Source: Yersinia enterocolitica
GTDB taxonomy: Bacteria; Pseudomonadota; Gammaproteobacteria; Enterobacterales; Enterobacteriaceae
Assembly (NCBI GenBank): GCA_002082245.2
Contig: NBTC02000002.1
Location: 3,286,001-3,350,000, forward strand
Reading direction: 5' to 3'
Length of the DNA: 64,000 nucleotides
Shown: in pieces, positions 34,665-43,677 of the stretch
Layout: each line of letters starts with the position of its first letter
Position numbering within the stretch: the first letter of the stretch is position 1
The notes under the pieces: model-generated
Seen by the model: the letters and a program-made list of their open reading frames with translations, nothing else
Told to the model about the DNA's origin: nothing
The model's database searches: none
Position numbers and translations under genes: made by a program

Positions 34665-34938
34665 GGTAATGATCCCAATTATAATCGGATTAATATACGC
34701 CGAAGCTCCCTGCCCAAATTGCTGATAACACTGTCGCATTACCGTATTTTGGGCGCAAGGGAACTCCTGCGTGTAGGGTCGCAATAAATTGTTATTTAAT
34801 ATAATTTCTATTTTTCCACCCGAATTATTAACCGGAAGAAAATAGTTTTTTAACGGCTGATATACGCTTTATCTTTGTTAGGATTATTTCCCTGATAATT
34901 GTATTAGATAATTTATTAATTAATCGAACGAGGGCAAC

Positions 34939-36087
34939 TTACCATTCGGCGACGGCACCATCAGGATAGCGCCAAACCGGATTTCTCCAATCAGGGGCAT
35001 TCTTGCTGCGTTCAATCACTAATTCCTCATTGATTTCTACCCCTAAGCCGGGTTTCGTCAGTGGATAGAAATGACCATCGGTCATTTTGAAATCGTCTTT
35101 ATTAATCACATAATCCAGCAACTCAGCACCTTGGTTGTAATGAATCCCCATGCTTTGCTCCTGCAAGACTGCATTGCGGGCGACAAAATCAAGGTGCAAA
35201 CAAGACGCCAATGCAATTGGCCCAAGTGGGCAATGTGGTGCTAATGCCACATCATAAGACTCTGCCATAGCGGCAATTTTAAAGCACTCAGTCAGGCCAC
35301 CAGCATGAGATAAGTCAGGTTGAATAATTGCCAGCCCGCCATCGGCCAATACCCGTTTAAATTCAAAACGGGAGAACATCCGCTCGCCTGCTGCGATAGG
35401 AATATGGGTTTGTGCCGCCAGACGGGGATAATATTCTGCCTGTTCAGCTAATACGGGTTCTTCAATAAACAATGGGCGATAAGGTTCCAATTCTTTAATC
35501 AGGATTTTTGCCATTGGCGCATTAACCCGACCATGAAAATCTAAACCAAATTCAATACGGTTACCAAAGGCTTCACGAATTTGTGCTACGACCGCTACTG
35601 CGGCATCAACTTTACGGGCATTATCAATCAGGCCCATTTCCTCACAGCCATTGAGTTTAAACGTATCAAAACCAATCTCAGTAAGTTTATTAATACCGCT
35701 AATCACATCAGACGGACGATCACCGCCAACCCAACTGTAAGCTTTAATTTTATCGCGAACCAATCCACCCAATAATTGGTAAACCGGAACTCCCAACGCT
35801 TTACCTTTAATATCCCATAGCGCCTGATCGATGCCGGCAATAGCACTCATCAGAATAGGACCACCGCGATAGAAACTGCCGCGATATAATGTCTGCCAAA
35901 TATCGTTGATACGCGCCGGGTCTTGCCCGATAACATATTCCGATAACTCATGTACCGCAGCTTCAACGCTACGAGCACGCCCTTCAATTACCGGTTCACC
36001 CCAACCAATAATGCCTTCATCTGTTTCGATTTTCAGAAACATCCAGCGTGGGGGTAAACGGTAAGTGGTTAGCTTGGTAATTTTCAT
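34939..36087 (-). CDS. dgoD: D-galactonate dehydratase
   Basis: A 382-residue enolase-superfamily enzyme that dehydrates D-galactonate to 2-keto-3-deoxy-D-galactonate. It begins [20 protein letters not shown]. Metal ligands are in FGLDFHGRV (Asp), FIEEPVL (Glu) and AGERMF (Glu), and the catalytic His is in [14 protein letters not shown]. Length equals E. coli DgoD (382). It overlaps dgoA by 4 bp, indicating coupled translation. Confidence 0.97.
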   Translation of the reverse strand: MKITKLTTYRLPPRWMFLKIETDEGIIGWGEPVIEGRARSVEAAVHELSEYVIGQDPARINDIWQTLYRGSFYRGGPILMSAIAGIDQALWDIKGKALGVPVYQLLGGLVRDKIKAYSWVGGDRPSDVISGINKLTEIGFDTFKLNGCEEMGLIDNARKVDAAVAVVAQIREAFGNRIEFGLDFHGRVNAPMAKILIKELEPYRPLFIEEPVLAEQAEYYPRLAAQTHIPIAAGERMFSRFEFKRVLADGGLAIIQPDLSHAGGLTECFKIAAMAESYDVALAPHCPLGPIALASCLHLDFVARNAVLQEQSMGIHYNQGAELLDYVINKDDFKMTDGHFYPLTKPGLGVEINEELVIERSKNAPDWRNPVWRYPDGAVAEW

Positions 36088-36701
36088 TTTGTAGCATCCT
36101 TAAAGGCTTTAATAAACGCAGCCGCTTGTTGTGCGGTCTGAGATACCGATTGGCCTGCGCGGTAAAGGTCACCGCCCAAACCAGCACCAGCACAACCCGC
36201 AGCCAAATAAATAGACAAATTCTCAGGTGTAATCCCACCAACGGCAAACACCGGCACCTCAGGGGGCAATACGGCTTTTAATGCTTTGATATAGTCGGGA
36301 CCAAAAGAGACCGAGGGGAAAATTTTCAGGGCTTGCGCGCCTGCATCCAGCGCCGTGAAAGCTTCAGATGCGGTGGCACACCCAGCGCAAACCGTCATGC
36401 CTAACTCAACAGCCCGACGGATCACCGCCGGTTGGGTGTTCGGCGTGACCACCAGCTTGCTGCCCATGCTATGCAACACATCCAGTTGCTCGGGTTTCAG
36501 TACCGTGCCCGCACCAATTAATGCACGATGACCAAATTCCGCGACCGTTTGCGCGATACTCACTTCCCATTGTGGGGAATTCAGCGGAATTTCAACCGCA
36601 TCAAAGCCTGCATCAAGCAGAGCGGCCACATGGTCATGAACTTCCGCCGGTGTGATGCCGCGCAAAATGCCAATCAATGGCATGTTAGTATTCCATTTCA
36701 T
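36084..36701 (-). CDS. dgoA: 2-dehydro-3-deoxy-6-phosphogalactonate aldolase
   Basis: A 205-residue class I KDPGal aldolase (KDPG aldolase family) splitting 2-keto-3-deoxy-6-phosphogalactonate to pyruvate and glyceraldehyde-3-phosphate. The catalytic glutamate is in [11 protein letters not shown], and the Schiff-base lysine is in [19 protein letters not shown] is the conserved phosphate-side loop. It overlaps dgoD by 4 bp and dgoK by 17 bp within the operon. Confidence 0.96.
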   Translation of the reverse strand: MKWNTNMPLIGILRGITPAEVHDHVAALLDAGFDAVEIPLNSPQWEVSIAQTVAEFGHRALIGAGTVLKPEQLDVLHSMGSKLVVTPNTQPAVIRRAVELGMTVCAGCATASEAFTALDAGAQALKIFPSVSFGPDYIKALKAVLPPEVPVFAVGGITPENLSIYLAAGCAGAGLGGDLYRAGQSVSQTAQQAAAFIKAFKDATK

Positions 36702-37593
36702 TTACAATACTCCTGATTCCCGCTTGAAAAGCCTGATCGCCATCCAACACCTGATAAAGCATCCCAGCCATCTCTAACCCTTGGGTATAGCGCTCAACCA
36801 GTTTAGGATTGCCAATCACCGTAATACACTCACCAGCAGCGAGCGGATATTGCTGCTGCATCTGCACGATTTCATTGCCTATCAGCAGGCCAGAAAGCCA
36901 GTCGCCGACCGATGTTCGCTTCAATCGACCCAACACATGGGCAGCACGCGTCTCAAACAGACAACGCATGATATTGCTGTCATTAAAGCTTTGCGTCAGG
37001 CCATCGATAAACGCAGTATTGTCCGGTAATTGAGCCTCCAGCCCTGCCCCCACCAATGAATTATTCAGCAGCAAATAGTGCAATTCACCTGTCATCAGAG
37101 TGCGGAAATCCATGACCTGGTCACCCTGCATTTGCACCCATTTACTGTGAGTTCCCGGCATTAAATAGACTGATGAAGGCCGTTCGCTATACGCACCGAT
37201 CAGTTGGGTTTCTTCACCACGCATCACGTTGCGGTTATCTGGCTTATCAACACATAAACCGGGGATAATCCATGCCCGAATTGGCTCAGCCTCCGCCACA
37301 CAAGTTAATTGACGCGATACCTGCGTAAGACGGGTTGGGCAAGCAAGATAAGGCACTGAAATCCAACCCGCATTGCTGCCAATCATGCCCGCCATCAGCA
37401 CTGGCAAGTCATACTGTTGCTGCTGCTCACGCCACGGCGCGATAACCTGCTGAAATATCTGCTGCGCACTTTGCCCATTAAAGCGAGTGACCCCAGCTTC
37501 GGATCGCAACATATCTACACATTCACCACGTAAATAAAGCCAAGCACGCAGATTGGTCGATCCCCAATCAATGGCGATATAGCTTTTATCCAT
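36685..37593 (-). CDS. dgoK: 2-dehydro-3-deoxygalactonokinase
   Basis: A 302-residue sugar-acid kinase that phosphorylates 2-keto-3-deoxygalactonate at position 6. The N-terminal ATP-fold phosphate-1 motif is YIAIDWGSTNLRAWLY. MRGEETQLIGAY and YLMPGTHSKWVQM are conserved in DgoK. The ATG at 37593 gives the family N-terminus; an in-frame GTG at 37605 directly abuts the dgoR stop codon and is an alternative. Confidence 0.95.
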   Translation of the reverse strand: MDKSYIAIDWGSTNLRAWLYLRGECVDMLRSEAGVTRFNGQSAQQIFQQVIAPWREQQQQYDLPVLMAGMIGSNAGWISVPYLACPTRLTQVSRQLTCVAEAEPIRAWIIPGLCVDKPDNRNVMRGEETQLIGAYSERPSSVYLMPGTHSKWVQMQGDQVMDFRTLMTGELHYLLLNNSLVGAGLEAQLPDNTAFIDGLTQSFNDSNIMRCLFETRAAHVLGRLKRTSVGDWLSGLLIGNEIVQMQQQYPLAAGECITVIGNPKLVERYTQGLEMAGMLYQVLDGDQAFQAGIRSIVNEMEY

Positions 37594-37605
37594 AACTCTG
37601 CTCAC

Positions 37606-38304
37606 TCATGTAATATCCTTTAGCCGTTTAGCGGAGCTGGCTATCATGGTTAACGCAGCCCGTTCTGCCGCATCAGCATCTTGATGGCGAATAGCGTCAT
37701 AAAGATCCTGATGCTCTTGTAATGTGCGCGGCATGTTTTCTTCATCAGGCATGTAGGTTCGTTCAAACACCGCCCGTTGCAGAGAGCTGATTGCCACACT
37801 GAGTTGCTGTAATACCGGATTGTGTACCGAAGCCAATACCGCCTCGTGATAGCGGATATCCGCTTCGTTAAATTCGTCTCTATCTTGATGATTGGCGATC
37901 ATTTCATTGAGTGCCGTTTCAATCACCGCCAGCTCTTTCGAGGTTGCCCTTTCGGCAGCCCAGCGGGCGATAGTTGGCTCGACCAGATTACGCACTTCGC
38001 TCATCGCACTGATTAAACGTGGGTCATAATCACTGGCCAGCGCCCATTGCAGTACATCGGTATCGAGATAATTCCACTGATTACGGGGCCGGACAAACGC
38101 CCCACGAAAACGTTTCACTTCAATCAATCGCTTTGCCATCAGCGCCCGAAAAACCTCACGAATCATGTTACGAGAGGTTTGAAATTCCTCACAAATTTCC
38201 GCTTCAGCAGGCAACGGTGAGCCCGGTGGATATTTGCCCTCAACAATCTGCTGACCAATAACCAAAATAATGCGGTCTGTTTTACTGAGTTGTTCTTTTG
38301 TCAT
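37606..38304 (-). CDS. dgoR: GntR-family repressor of the galactonate operon
   Basis: A 232-residue FadR-subfamily regulator. The winged HTH is residues 8-75 (PPGSPLPAEAEICEEFQTSR then NMIREVFRALMAKRL). An FCD effector domain follows with metal-binding His/Asp positions (ADIRYHEAVL, QEHQDLYDAI). E. coli DgoR represses the dgo operon and is relieved by D-galactonate. It is the first gene of dgoRKADT here. A TTGTA-C-TACAA palindrome upstream is its likely operator. Confidence 0.95.
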   Translation of the reverse strand: MTKEQLSKTDRIILVIGQQIVEGKYPPGSPLPAEAEICEEFQTSRNMIREVFRALMAKRLIEVKRFRGAFVRPRNQWNYLDTDVLQWALASDYDPRLISAMSEVRNLVEPTIARWAAERATSKELAVIETALNEMIANHQDRDEFNEADIRYHEAVLASVHNPVLQQLSVAISSLQRAVFERTYMPDEENMPRTLQEHQDLYDAIRHQDADAAERAALTMIASSAKRLKDIT

Positions 38305-38420
38305 GTTCGCTCCGGTTATTTCAGGTTAACCAATAATGATTCCCTTACTTTACGCATCTCTTGATTAACCGTCCCCACAACGCCGCACAATTTTCAAATT
38401 TTGTCATTCAACACAAACAG

Positions 38421-38454
38421 ATTGTAGAGCTATATTTTATTTTTGTACTACAAT
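38421..38454. promoter_or_regulatory. Putative DgoR operator
   Basis: TTGTACTACAA (38443-38453) is a perfect 11-bp palindrome of the FadR/GntR type. An additional ATTGTAG (38421-38427) pairs with CTACAAT (38448-38454) as a wider inverted repeat. It lies about 140 bp upstream of dgoR, in the region shared with the divergent DauR-like gene. Confidence 0.55.
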
Positions 38455-38567
38455 TTGGATCGCAAAATAAGCAATCCATCACAAAATGAATGAAAAAAAC
38501 GGCATAACCCCTGTGCATTTAGAAATAAAAGTCTAATATGGATTTTTAATTCCAAATAAAATGACCT

Positions 38568-39170
38568 ATGCTTAATCGATACCAGCCCATTGCCGATGCA
38601 ATCGCCACCCTTTTCTCTCCCTATGCAGAAGTCGTCATTCATGACTTAACCAGCCAAAAATTGGTTTATATCGCCAACAACTATTCACAGCGGGAATTAG
38701 GGGAAGACTCCAATCTCAGTGAGTTGCGATTTGATCAGCACTCACAGGTGATCGGGCCTTACCAAAAGCGTAATTGGGATGGCCGTCAACTGCGTTCCAT
38801 CAGCACGGTATTACGTGATGACAATAGGCAGCCAATTGGATTGTTATGTATCAATCTGGATATCACCGTATTTGAAAGTGCCAAAGCAGCACTGGAGCTA
38901 TTCCTGTCAGGGCAACAACTACAGCCACAACCGGATGTGCTGTTTCAGGATGATTGGCAGGAACGCATCAACACTTATATCCATCATTGGTTACAGCAGC
39001 AGCAGCTCACGCTAGCAGCTTTGAATAATGCTAGCCGCCGGATGCTCATTGAGACCCTCTATCAACAGGGCGCATTCAACGGTAAGAATGCAGCCGGTTA
39101 CGTGGCAAAAATCCTCGGCATTGGTCGGGCGACTGTTTATAACCATTTGAAAAATATAAAAACCAGCTAA
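38568..39170 (+). CDS. DauR/YheO-type transcriptional regulator
   Basis: A 200-residue regulator. Residues about 5-110 are a YheO-like PAS domain (SPYAEVVIHDLTSQKLVYIA, LLCINLDITVFES), and residues about 145-198 are the HTH_22 domain (LIETLYQQGAFNGKNAAGYV, ILGIGRATVYNHLK). DauR represses D-arginine catabolism in Pseudomonas, and related proteins sit beside amino-acid enzymes. The gene is followed after 19 bp by a Thr-dehydratase-family gene, so local control of that operon is inferred. Confidence 0.85.
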   Translation: MLNRYQPIADAIATLFSPYAEVVIHDLTSQKLVYIANNYSQRELGEDSNLSELRFDQHSQVIGPYQKRNWDGRQLRSISTVLRDDNRQPIGLLCINLDITVFESAKAALELFLSGQQLQPQPDVLFQDDWQERINTYIHHWLQQQQLTLAALNNASRRMLIETLYQQGAFNGKNAAGYVAKILGIGRATVYNHLKNIKTS

Positions 39171-39189
39171 AGGATTTTAAGGAACCGTC

Positions 39190-40152
39190 ATGAATACATT
39201 ATTCGATGCCATTAAAGAAGCTCATCAGGTATTACGCCCACAAGTGAGAGTGACGCCGCTGGAATATAGCCCATTGCTATCGCAGCACAGTGGCTGCGAA
39301 ATCTATCTTAAGTGCGAGCATCTGCAACATACCGGTTCTTTTAAATTTCGTGGAGCCAGTAACAAGTTGCGTTTGTTGACCGATGAACAGCGCCAGAACG
39401 GCGTTATTACTGCCTCGACCGGTAACCACGGGCAAGCTATGGCGCTAGCGGGGAAACTGGCAGGAGTGAAAGCCACCATATATGCGCCAGAGCAAGCGGC
39501 AGCTATCAAGCTGGAAGTTATTCGCGCACTGGGCGGCCATATTGAACTGGTAGCAGGAGATGCTTTAAATGCCGAACTGGCTGCGAGTATCGCCGCAGAG
39601 CAGCAGGGCAAAGTCTATATCTCTCCTTATAACGACCCGCAAGTGATTGCCGGGCAAGGTACCTGTGGCATGGAGATGGTGGAACAGCAACCAGACCTTG
39701 ATGCTGTGTTTATTGCCGTTGGCGGTGGTGGCCTGATTTCTGGTATTGCGACAGTTTTAAAGAAATTATCGGATAAAACACAGGTGATTGGTTGCTGGCC
39801 GGCGAATGCCACCAGCATGTATACCTGCCTGCAAAATGGCCAAATTCAGGAAGTGGCAGAGCAGGAAACCCTGTCTGACGGTACCGCCGGAGGTGTTGAA
39901 CCCGGAGCCATCACCTTCGCACTTTGCCAACAGTTGATCGATCAGAAAGTCCTGGTGAGTGAGCAGGAAATCAAAGATGCCATGCGCTTGATTGCCCACA
40001 CAGACCGTTGGATGATTGAAGGTGCTGCTGGTGTGGCATTAGCGGCAGCGTTGAAACTGGCACCACGTTGGCAAGGTAAGAAAGTGGCAGTGGTACTGTG
40101 CGGTAAAAATATCGTACTGGAAAAATATCTGGGAGCCATCGCCGAATGCTAA
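39190..40152 (+). CDS. PLP-dependent hydroxy-amino-acid dehydratase (Thr dehydratase/serine racemase family)
   Basis: A 320-residue fold-type II PLP enzyme. The Schiff-base lysine is Lys52 in GSFKFRGASNK. STGNHGQ (residues 76-82) contacts the substrate carboxylate, and the glycine-rich loop GGGGL is at 178-182. There is no C-terminal ACT regulatory domain, so it is catabolic in type. Candidates are L-threonine/L-serine ammonia-lyase, 3-hydroxyaspartate ammonia-lyase, or BhcB-like dehydratase. The last is favoured by its partner gene. It overlaps that gene by 7 bp. Confidence 0.85.
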   Translation: MNTLFDAIKEAHQVLRPQVRVTPLEYSPLLSQHSGCEIYLKCEHLQHTGSFKFRGASNKLRLLTDEQRQNGVITASTGNHGQAMALAGKLAGVKATIYAPEQAAAIKLEVIRALGGHIELVAGDALNAELAASIAAEQQGKVYISPYNDPQVIAGQGTCGMEMVEQQPDLDAVFIAVGGGGLISGIATVLKKLSDKTQVIGCWPANATSMYTCLQNGQIQEVAEQETLSDGTAGGVEPGAITFALCQQLIDQKVLVSEQEIKDAMRLIAHTDRWMIEGAAGVALAAALKLAPRWQGKKVAVVLCGKNIVLEKYLGAIAEC

Positions 40153-41081
40153 TTTTGAGTAAGCAACAAATTCTTGACAAGTTCGATGCAGATGCCATCA
40201 CCTTGCTGCTCAAAGAGGGCTTTATTGCATATAGCCAGCAGCAAGTGCAAATGCCCCCAGTGCAACATTTGCTGTTTGGGCAAGCCAACGGTGATTGCTG
40301 TATTAAAAGTGGGTATTTGCAAGGTGACAGTCAGTTTGTGGTAAAGGTTTCCGGCGGTTTCTATGATAATCCCGCGCAAGGATTGGCCAGTAATCAAGGG
40401 CTGATGATGGCCTTTTCCGCCCTTACTGGCGAGCCACAAGCTATCTTGCTCGATGAGGGGTGGCTAACTGCGCTGCGTACTGCGCTGGCCGGGCGAATTG
40501 CCGCCGAGCTTTGCGCACCAAAACATATCAGTGCTATTGGTATCATCGGTACCGGTATGCAGGCACGGCTACATCTGATGTACCTAAAAAGTGTGGTGGC
40601 ATGCCGTCAGCTATGGGTTTGGGGTCGCAGTGAAACGGCATTAGAGGAGTATCGGCAGTATGCTGAAGATGAAGGTTTCGCGGTTAATACTACACTGAAT
40701 GCCGCAAAGTTAGCCCGTCAATGCCAGTTGATTATCACCACCACACCGAGCAGAGAACCTATCTTGCAAGCGGCGGATATTCAGCCAGGAACCCATATTA
40801 CGGCGGTCGGTGCAGATAGTGCAGGTAAACATGAGCTATCCCCTGAACTGGTAGCTAAAGCCGATAAAATATTGCTGGACTCATGGGCGCAATGCTCAGA
40901 ATTTGGTGAGATTTCGCAGGCATTCCAGCAAGGGCTATTAGCAACTCACACCTTAACTGAGGTGGGTTCAGTTTTAGCGCAAGGTATCTCTTTTAGAGAT
41001 AATGACCAACAGATCACTCTGGCGGATTTAACCGGATTAGGGATTCAGGATGTGCAAATAGTGAAAGGGATTCTAGGGTGA
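40146..41081 (+). CDS. Ornithine cyclodeaminase/mu-crystallin family reductase
   Basis: A 311-residue NAD(P)-binding enzyme. The Rossmann motif is IGIIGTGMQARLHL (residues 131-144), and the substrate loop VVKVSGGFYDN contains Lys67. Members act as ornithine cyclodeaminase, L-alanine dehydrogenase, ketimine reductase or iminosuccinate reductase (BhcD). The ATG overlaps the upstream dehydratase stop (ATGCTAA), implying coupled synthesis and a two-step reaction. A dehydratase releases an imine that this enzyme could reduce. The exact substrate is inferred, not shown. Confidence 0.82.
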   Translation: MLILSKQQILDKFDADAITLLLKEGFIAYSQQQVQMPPVQHLLFGQANGDCCIKSGYLQGDSQFVVKVSGGFYDNPAQGLASNQGLMMAFSALTGEPQAILLDEGWLTALRTALAGRIAAELCAPKHISAIGIIGTGMQARLHLMYLKSVVACRQLWVWGRSETALEEYRQYAEDEGFAVNTTLNAAKLARQCQLIITTTPSREPILQAADIQPGTHITAVGADSAGKHELSPELVAKADKILLDSWAQCSEFGEISQAFQQGLLATHTLTEVGSVLAQGISFRDNDQQITLADLTGLGIQDVQIVKGILG

Positions 41082-41113
41082 TAAAAGAGAGGGTAGGCTT
41101 TTAGATTTTCTCT

Positions 41114-41340
41114 GTTGACCTTGAGCGCAATCAGGAATATTGCCGACAAAGTTTACAGGCCGAATGAGCCGCATGGACGCGGCGAAAGGTGCTGTCGAGC
41201 TGGGAGCGAGTCAGCACCGGTTCGATTAGCCGGTAAGCTGCCGGAGGGTATGGCGAAGCCACAATATTTCGCGCAAGCCGCAGGTGCAGGAGGGCCGGCC
41301 AGCCCTCTTGCTTGGTTGAGGCATAACGGTCGGCAATAGC
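41114..41340 (+). repeat. Structured intergenic repeat, copy 3
   Basis: Starts with CAGGAATATTGCCGACAA (from 41132) as in copy 2. The hairpin GCCGC-ATGGAC-GCGGC (41168-41183) has the same loop as copies 1 and 2. CAATATTTCGCGCAAGC follows, then a 3' hairpin GAGGGC-CGGCCA-GCCCTC (41290-41307). The stems differ from the other copies but pair. Beyond it, ATATCAACCGAAACCTGATC (41353-41372) is the reverse complement of a motif near copy 1. It fills most of the 327-bp gap before yidA. Confidence 0.6.
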
Positions 41341-41408
41341 AACAAATTGAATATCAACCGAAACCTGATCCGAGCAGCAAATTAATGAGCTACTGCATCA
41401 GTTAAATA

Positions 41409-42218
41409 TCAAAGTACAAATTTCTCTATCGCTACCGCCACACCGTCTTCACTGTTGGTGCACGTGACAAACTGCGCTATCTCTTTCAATTCAGGGATAG
41501 CATTCCCCATTGCAACACCGACACCAGCATAGTTAACCATCGCAATATCATTACCCTGATCACCCAAAGCCATCACATTTTCCTGCGCAATGCCTAAGTG
41601 ATCTGCCAGCATTTTCACCCCAGTCCCTTTATCCACTCGCTTACTCAGGATTTCCAGATAAAACGGTGCACTCTTCATGATAGTGAAACGCTCAAAAGCT
41701 TCGGCTGGCATCATCGCTAAGGCACGATCCAGTTTTTCTGGCTCGTCAATCATCATCACTTTAGGAAAACGTAATGTTGGGTCCATCTCTTCGATTGCAC
41801 GATATTTCAATGGAATACCGGTCAATAACACTTCATGTAGGGTGTATTTGCTGATGTCTTTGTTCGCGGTATATAAGGTATCAAAATCAAAAGCCTGGAA
41901 GCTAACATCCATTTTGCGCGATAAAGCCTCGAAATAGAGGTAATCCTCAAAACTGATAGTTTCCTGCAAAATACACTCACCCGTGGCGGCTTTTTGCACT
42001 AATGCACCGTTATTGCTGATGCAATAATCACCACTGTTTTGCATATTTAATTCACGTAAATAACGTTGGACCCCAATATAGGGCCGACCCGTGGCCAATA
42101 CCACACAGACCCCTTTAGCCCGGGCAGCATCAATAGCCTGCTTTACCCGTGGAGTGATTTCGTGCTGCGGATTCAGTAACGTGCCGTCCATATCGATAGC
42201 GATCAGTTCAATAGCCAT
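41409..42218 (-). CDS. yidA: HAD-superfamily sugar phosphatase YidA
   Basis: A 269-residue Cof-type HAD phosphatase (E. coli 270). Motif I is DMDGTLL (residues 9-15), motif II is LATGRPY, motif III lysine is in SKRVDKGTGV, and motif IV is GDQGNDIAM. E. coli YidA hydrolyses erythrose-4-phosphate and several sugar phosphates. It is monocistronic. E. coli also has yidA upstream of gyrB, but here two extra genes and a pseudogene intervene. Confidence 0.95.
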   Translation of the reverse strand: MAIELIAIDMDGTLLNPQHEITPRVKQAIDAARAKGVCVVLATGRPYIGVQRYLRELNMQNSGDYCISNNGALVQKAATGECILQETISFEDYLYFEALSRKMDVSFQAFDFDTLYTANKDISKYTLHEVLLTGIPLKYRAIEEMDPTLRFPKVMMIDEPEKLDRALAMMPAEAFERFTIMKSAPFYLEILSKRVDKGTGVKMLADHLGIAQENVMALGDQGNDIAMVNYAGVGVAMGNAIPELKEIAQFVTCTNSEDGVAVAIEKFVL

Positions 42219-42330
42219 AGGTCCTCACATTTATTTAACTAATGCCTCATGCTAACGCGATTCAGCGCTCAAATGCTAGTGAATGGGGTATGAGAGCCAA
42301 TGGAATAAAAGCGTACGCGCGAGAAATCAA

Positions 42331-42480
42331 TCAGGTAACGACGCATATACAGTCCCGACTTGGACTGGCACTGCAACTGGCATCAGCACAATTTCCCGCC
42401 ATATATCTTGTATTGGGGTGACAGATTTCTTTGCGTAAACCGGATGTACGAATGATGCGTTTTTTATCCTCAATTAGCAT
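42331..42480 (-). CDS. Small Cys/Ser-rich open frame coupled to the reductase gene (doubtful)
   Basis: A 49-codon frame beginning with ATG two bases after the stop of the ketopantoate-reductase-like gene. The N-terminal 19 residues are basic and charged (MLIEDKKRIIRTSGLRKEI). The rest contains five cysteines, four of them in NCADASCSASPSRDCIC near the end. No family is recognised. Close spacing would allow translational coupling, but there is no strong ribosome site and no nearby peptide-modifying enzyme or transporter. It may be chance. Confidence 0.25.
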   Translation of the reverse strand: MLIEDKKRIIRTSGLRKEICHPNTRYMAGNCADASCSASPSRDCICVVT

Positions 42481-42482
42481 GA

Positions 42483-43373
42483 TCACCCAGGCCCGTCGCT
42501 GCCTGCCGCAAGAAGTGGAACGATGACATCACTGAACGGTGTTGGAATATTATGCGCACGCCCGCACCGCTGCACCACGCCGTTACGAATATTCCATTCC
42601 AGCGGACGATTCGCCTGACGGTCGGCAAGGATCGAAGTACCTAAATCAGCCGGGGCGCGATGAAAGCCATCCACAATCTCCTGCGGCACGTCATCACTTA
42701 GTTTTGCGCCTTCAGCTCGCGCGATGGTGAGGCATTCCCGCAGATAAGCGAGTGCCAACTCGGTGATGTCGGGACGTGTGTACATGCCAGCACGGCGATT
42801 CGCCAGTACCATCAACCCCGCCACCGCGTTCTGGAGCAGCTTGCGCCAGGCGATAGAGGTGAAATCAGCCGCCAGCTCGACTAAGCAACGGGTGCCACTT
42901 AGCGCGGTGAGCACCAAATTCGCCGGCGGAGAATCCGGCAAGGTAAGACGTGGTTTAGCACGCAGCCATACAGAAGCATCCGGTTCACGCTGTGCGGGGA
43001 ACCACACTACTGAAGGCAGAACGGTGGCGCCACATACGTAAGGCGCAAGTTGGCTCATCTGCTCAACACCATTTTGCAGTGCGCACACCACGGTATTCTC
43101 ATTGCATAAAGTCGCCAGCCATGGCGCTGCCGCGTCAACCTGAGTCGATTTTACAGCAACAAAAACCAGATCGACCGGCCGGGTAATCGCTGCGGGATGG
43201 ATCTGCACTGGTCCGGGTACAATAATCTGGCCGCCGTCATAGCGTAGCTCTAGCTGCGAATGCGCAGTTCGACCGCAAAGTACCGGTGTACGTCCCACCT
43301 CATGCAGTACTGCTGCGATGGTGGTGCCAATAGCGCCCGGACCAATAAGCGCAATGGTTGGATTCAAAGACAT
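42483..43373 (-). CDS. Ketopantoate reductase family oxidoreductase
   Basis: A 296-residue 6-phosphogluconate-dehydrogenase-like enzyme of the PanE/ApbA family. The NADP-binding motif is IALIGPGAIGTTIAAVL. VFVAVKSTQVDAA, ALQNGVEQ and the catalytic lysine region SIAWRKLLQNAV fit the family. It is more divergent than housekeeping PanE and is not in a pantothenate context, so the true substrate is uncertain. Ribosome site AGGAGAA precedes the ATG. Its GC-rich codon use differs somewhat from flanking yidA and gyrB, consistent with acquisition. Confidence 0.8.
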   Translation of the reverse strand: MSLNPTIALIGPGAIGTTIAAVLHEVGRTPVLCGRTAHSQLELRYDGGQIIVPGPVQIHPAAITRPVDLVFVAVKSTQVDAAAPWLATLCNENTVVCALQNGVEQMSQLAPYVCGATVLPSVVWFPAQREPDASVWLRAKPRLTLPDSPPANLVLTALSGTRCLVELAADFTSIAWRKLLQNAVAGLMVLANRRAGMYTRPDITELALAYLRECLTIARAEGAKLSDDVPQEIVDGFHRAPADLGTSILADRQANRPLEWNIRNGVVQRCGRAHNIPTPFSDVIVPLLAAGSDGPG

Positions 43374-43443
43374 CTTTCATTCTCCTGATTATCCTATGCT
43401 GTCCTGCGGCAACCTGATTGGGATATTCCATGCCCCCCAACCG

Positions 43444-43610
43444 TTACCTAATGAGGATCGAACCGATAGCAATTACGGTGCACGCCACCACTTTTCTGAT
43501 GGACAGCGATTTGCCAAGAAATACACAACCTATCACCACGGCAAACAGCACGCTAGCTTCACGCAAAACTGACATCGCCCCATTGGCACATCCGACATAG
43601 CGTAAACCTG
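43444..43610 (-). pseudogene. Remnant of an EamA/DMT transporter
   Basis: About 54 codons resemble the last two helices of EamA transporters (GLRYVGCANGAMSVLREAS, IGCVFLGKSLSIRKV, CTVIAIGSILIR). A normal member has about 290 residues. The frame continues upstream to a TTG at 43671 with no similarity and no ribosome site. The gene has therefore lost its first four fifths. Confidence 0.7.
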
Positions 43611-43677
43611 GTTTGCTGCTCTTGAGTTGATTTTGAATGTCATAACCCGATGAATTCTCAATGGGGTGCAAATAGGC

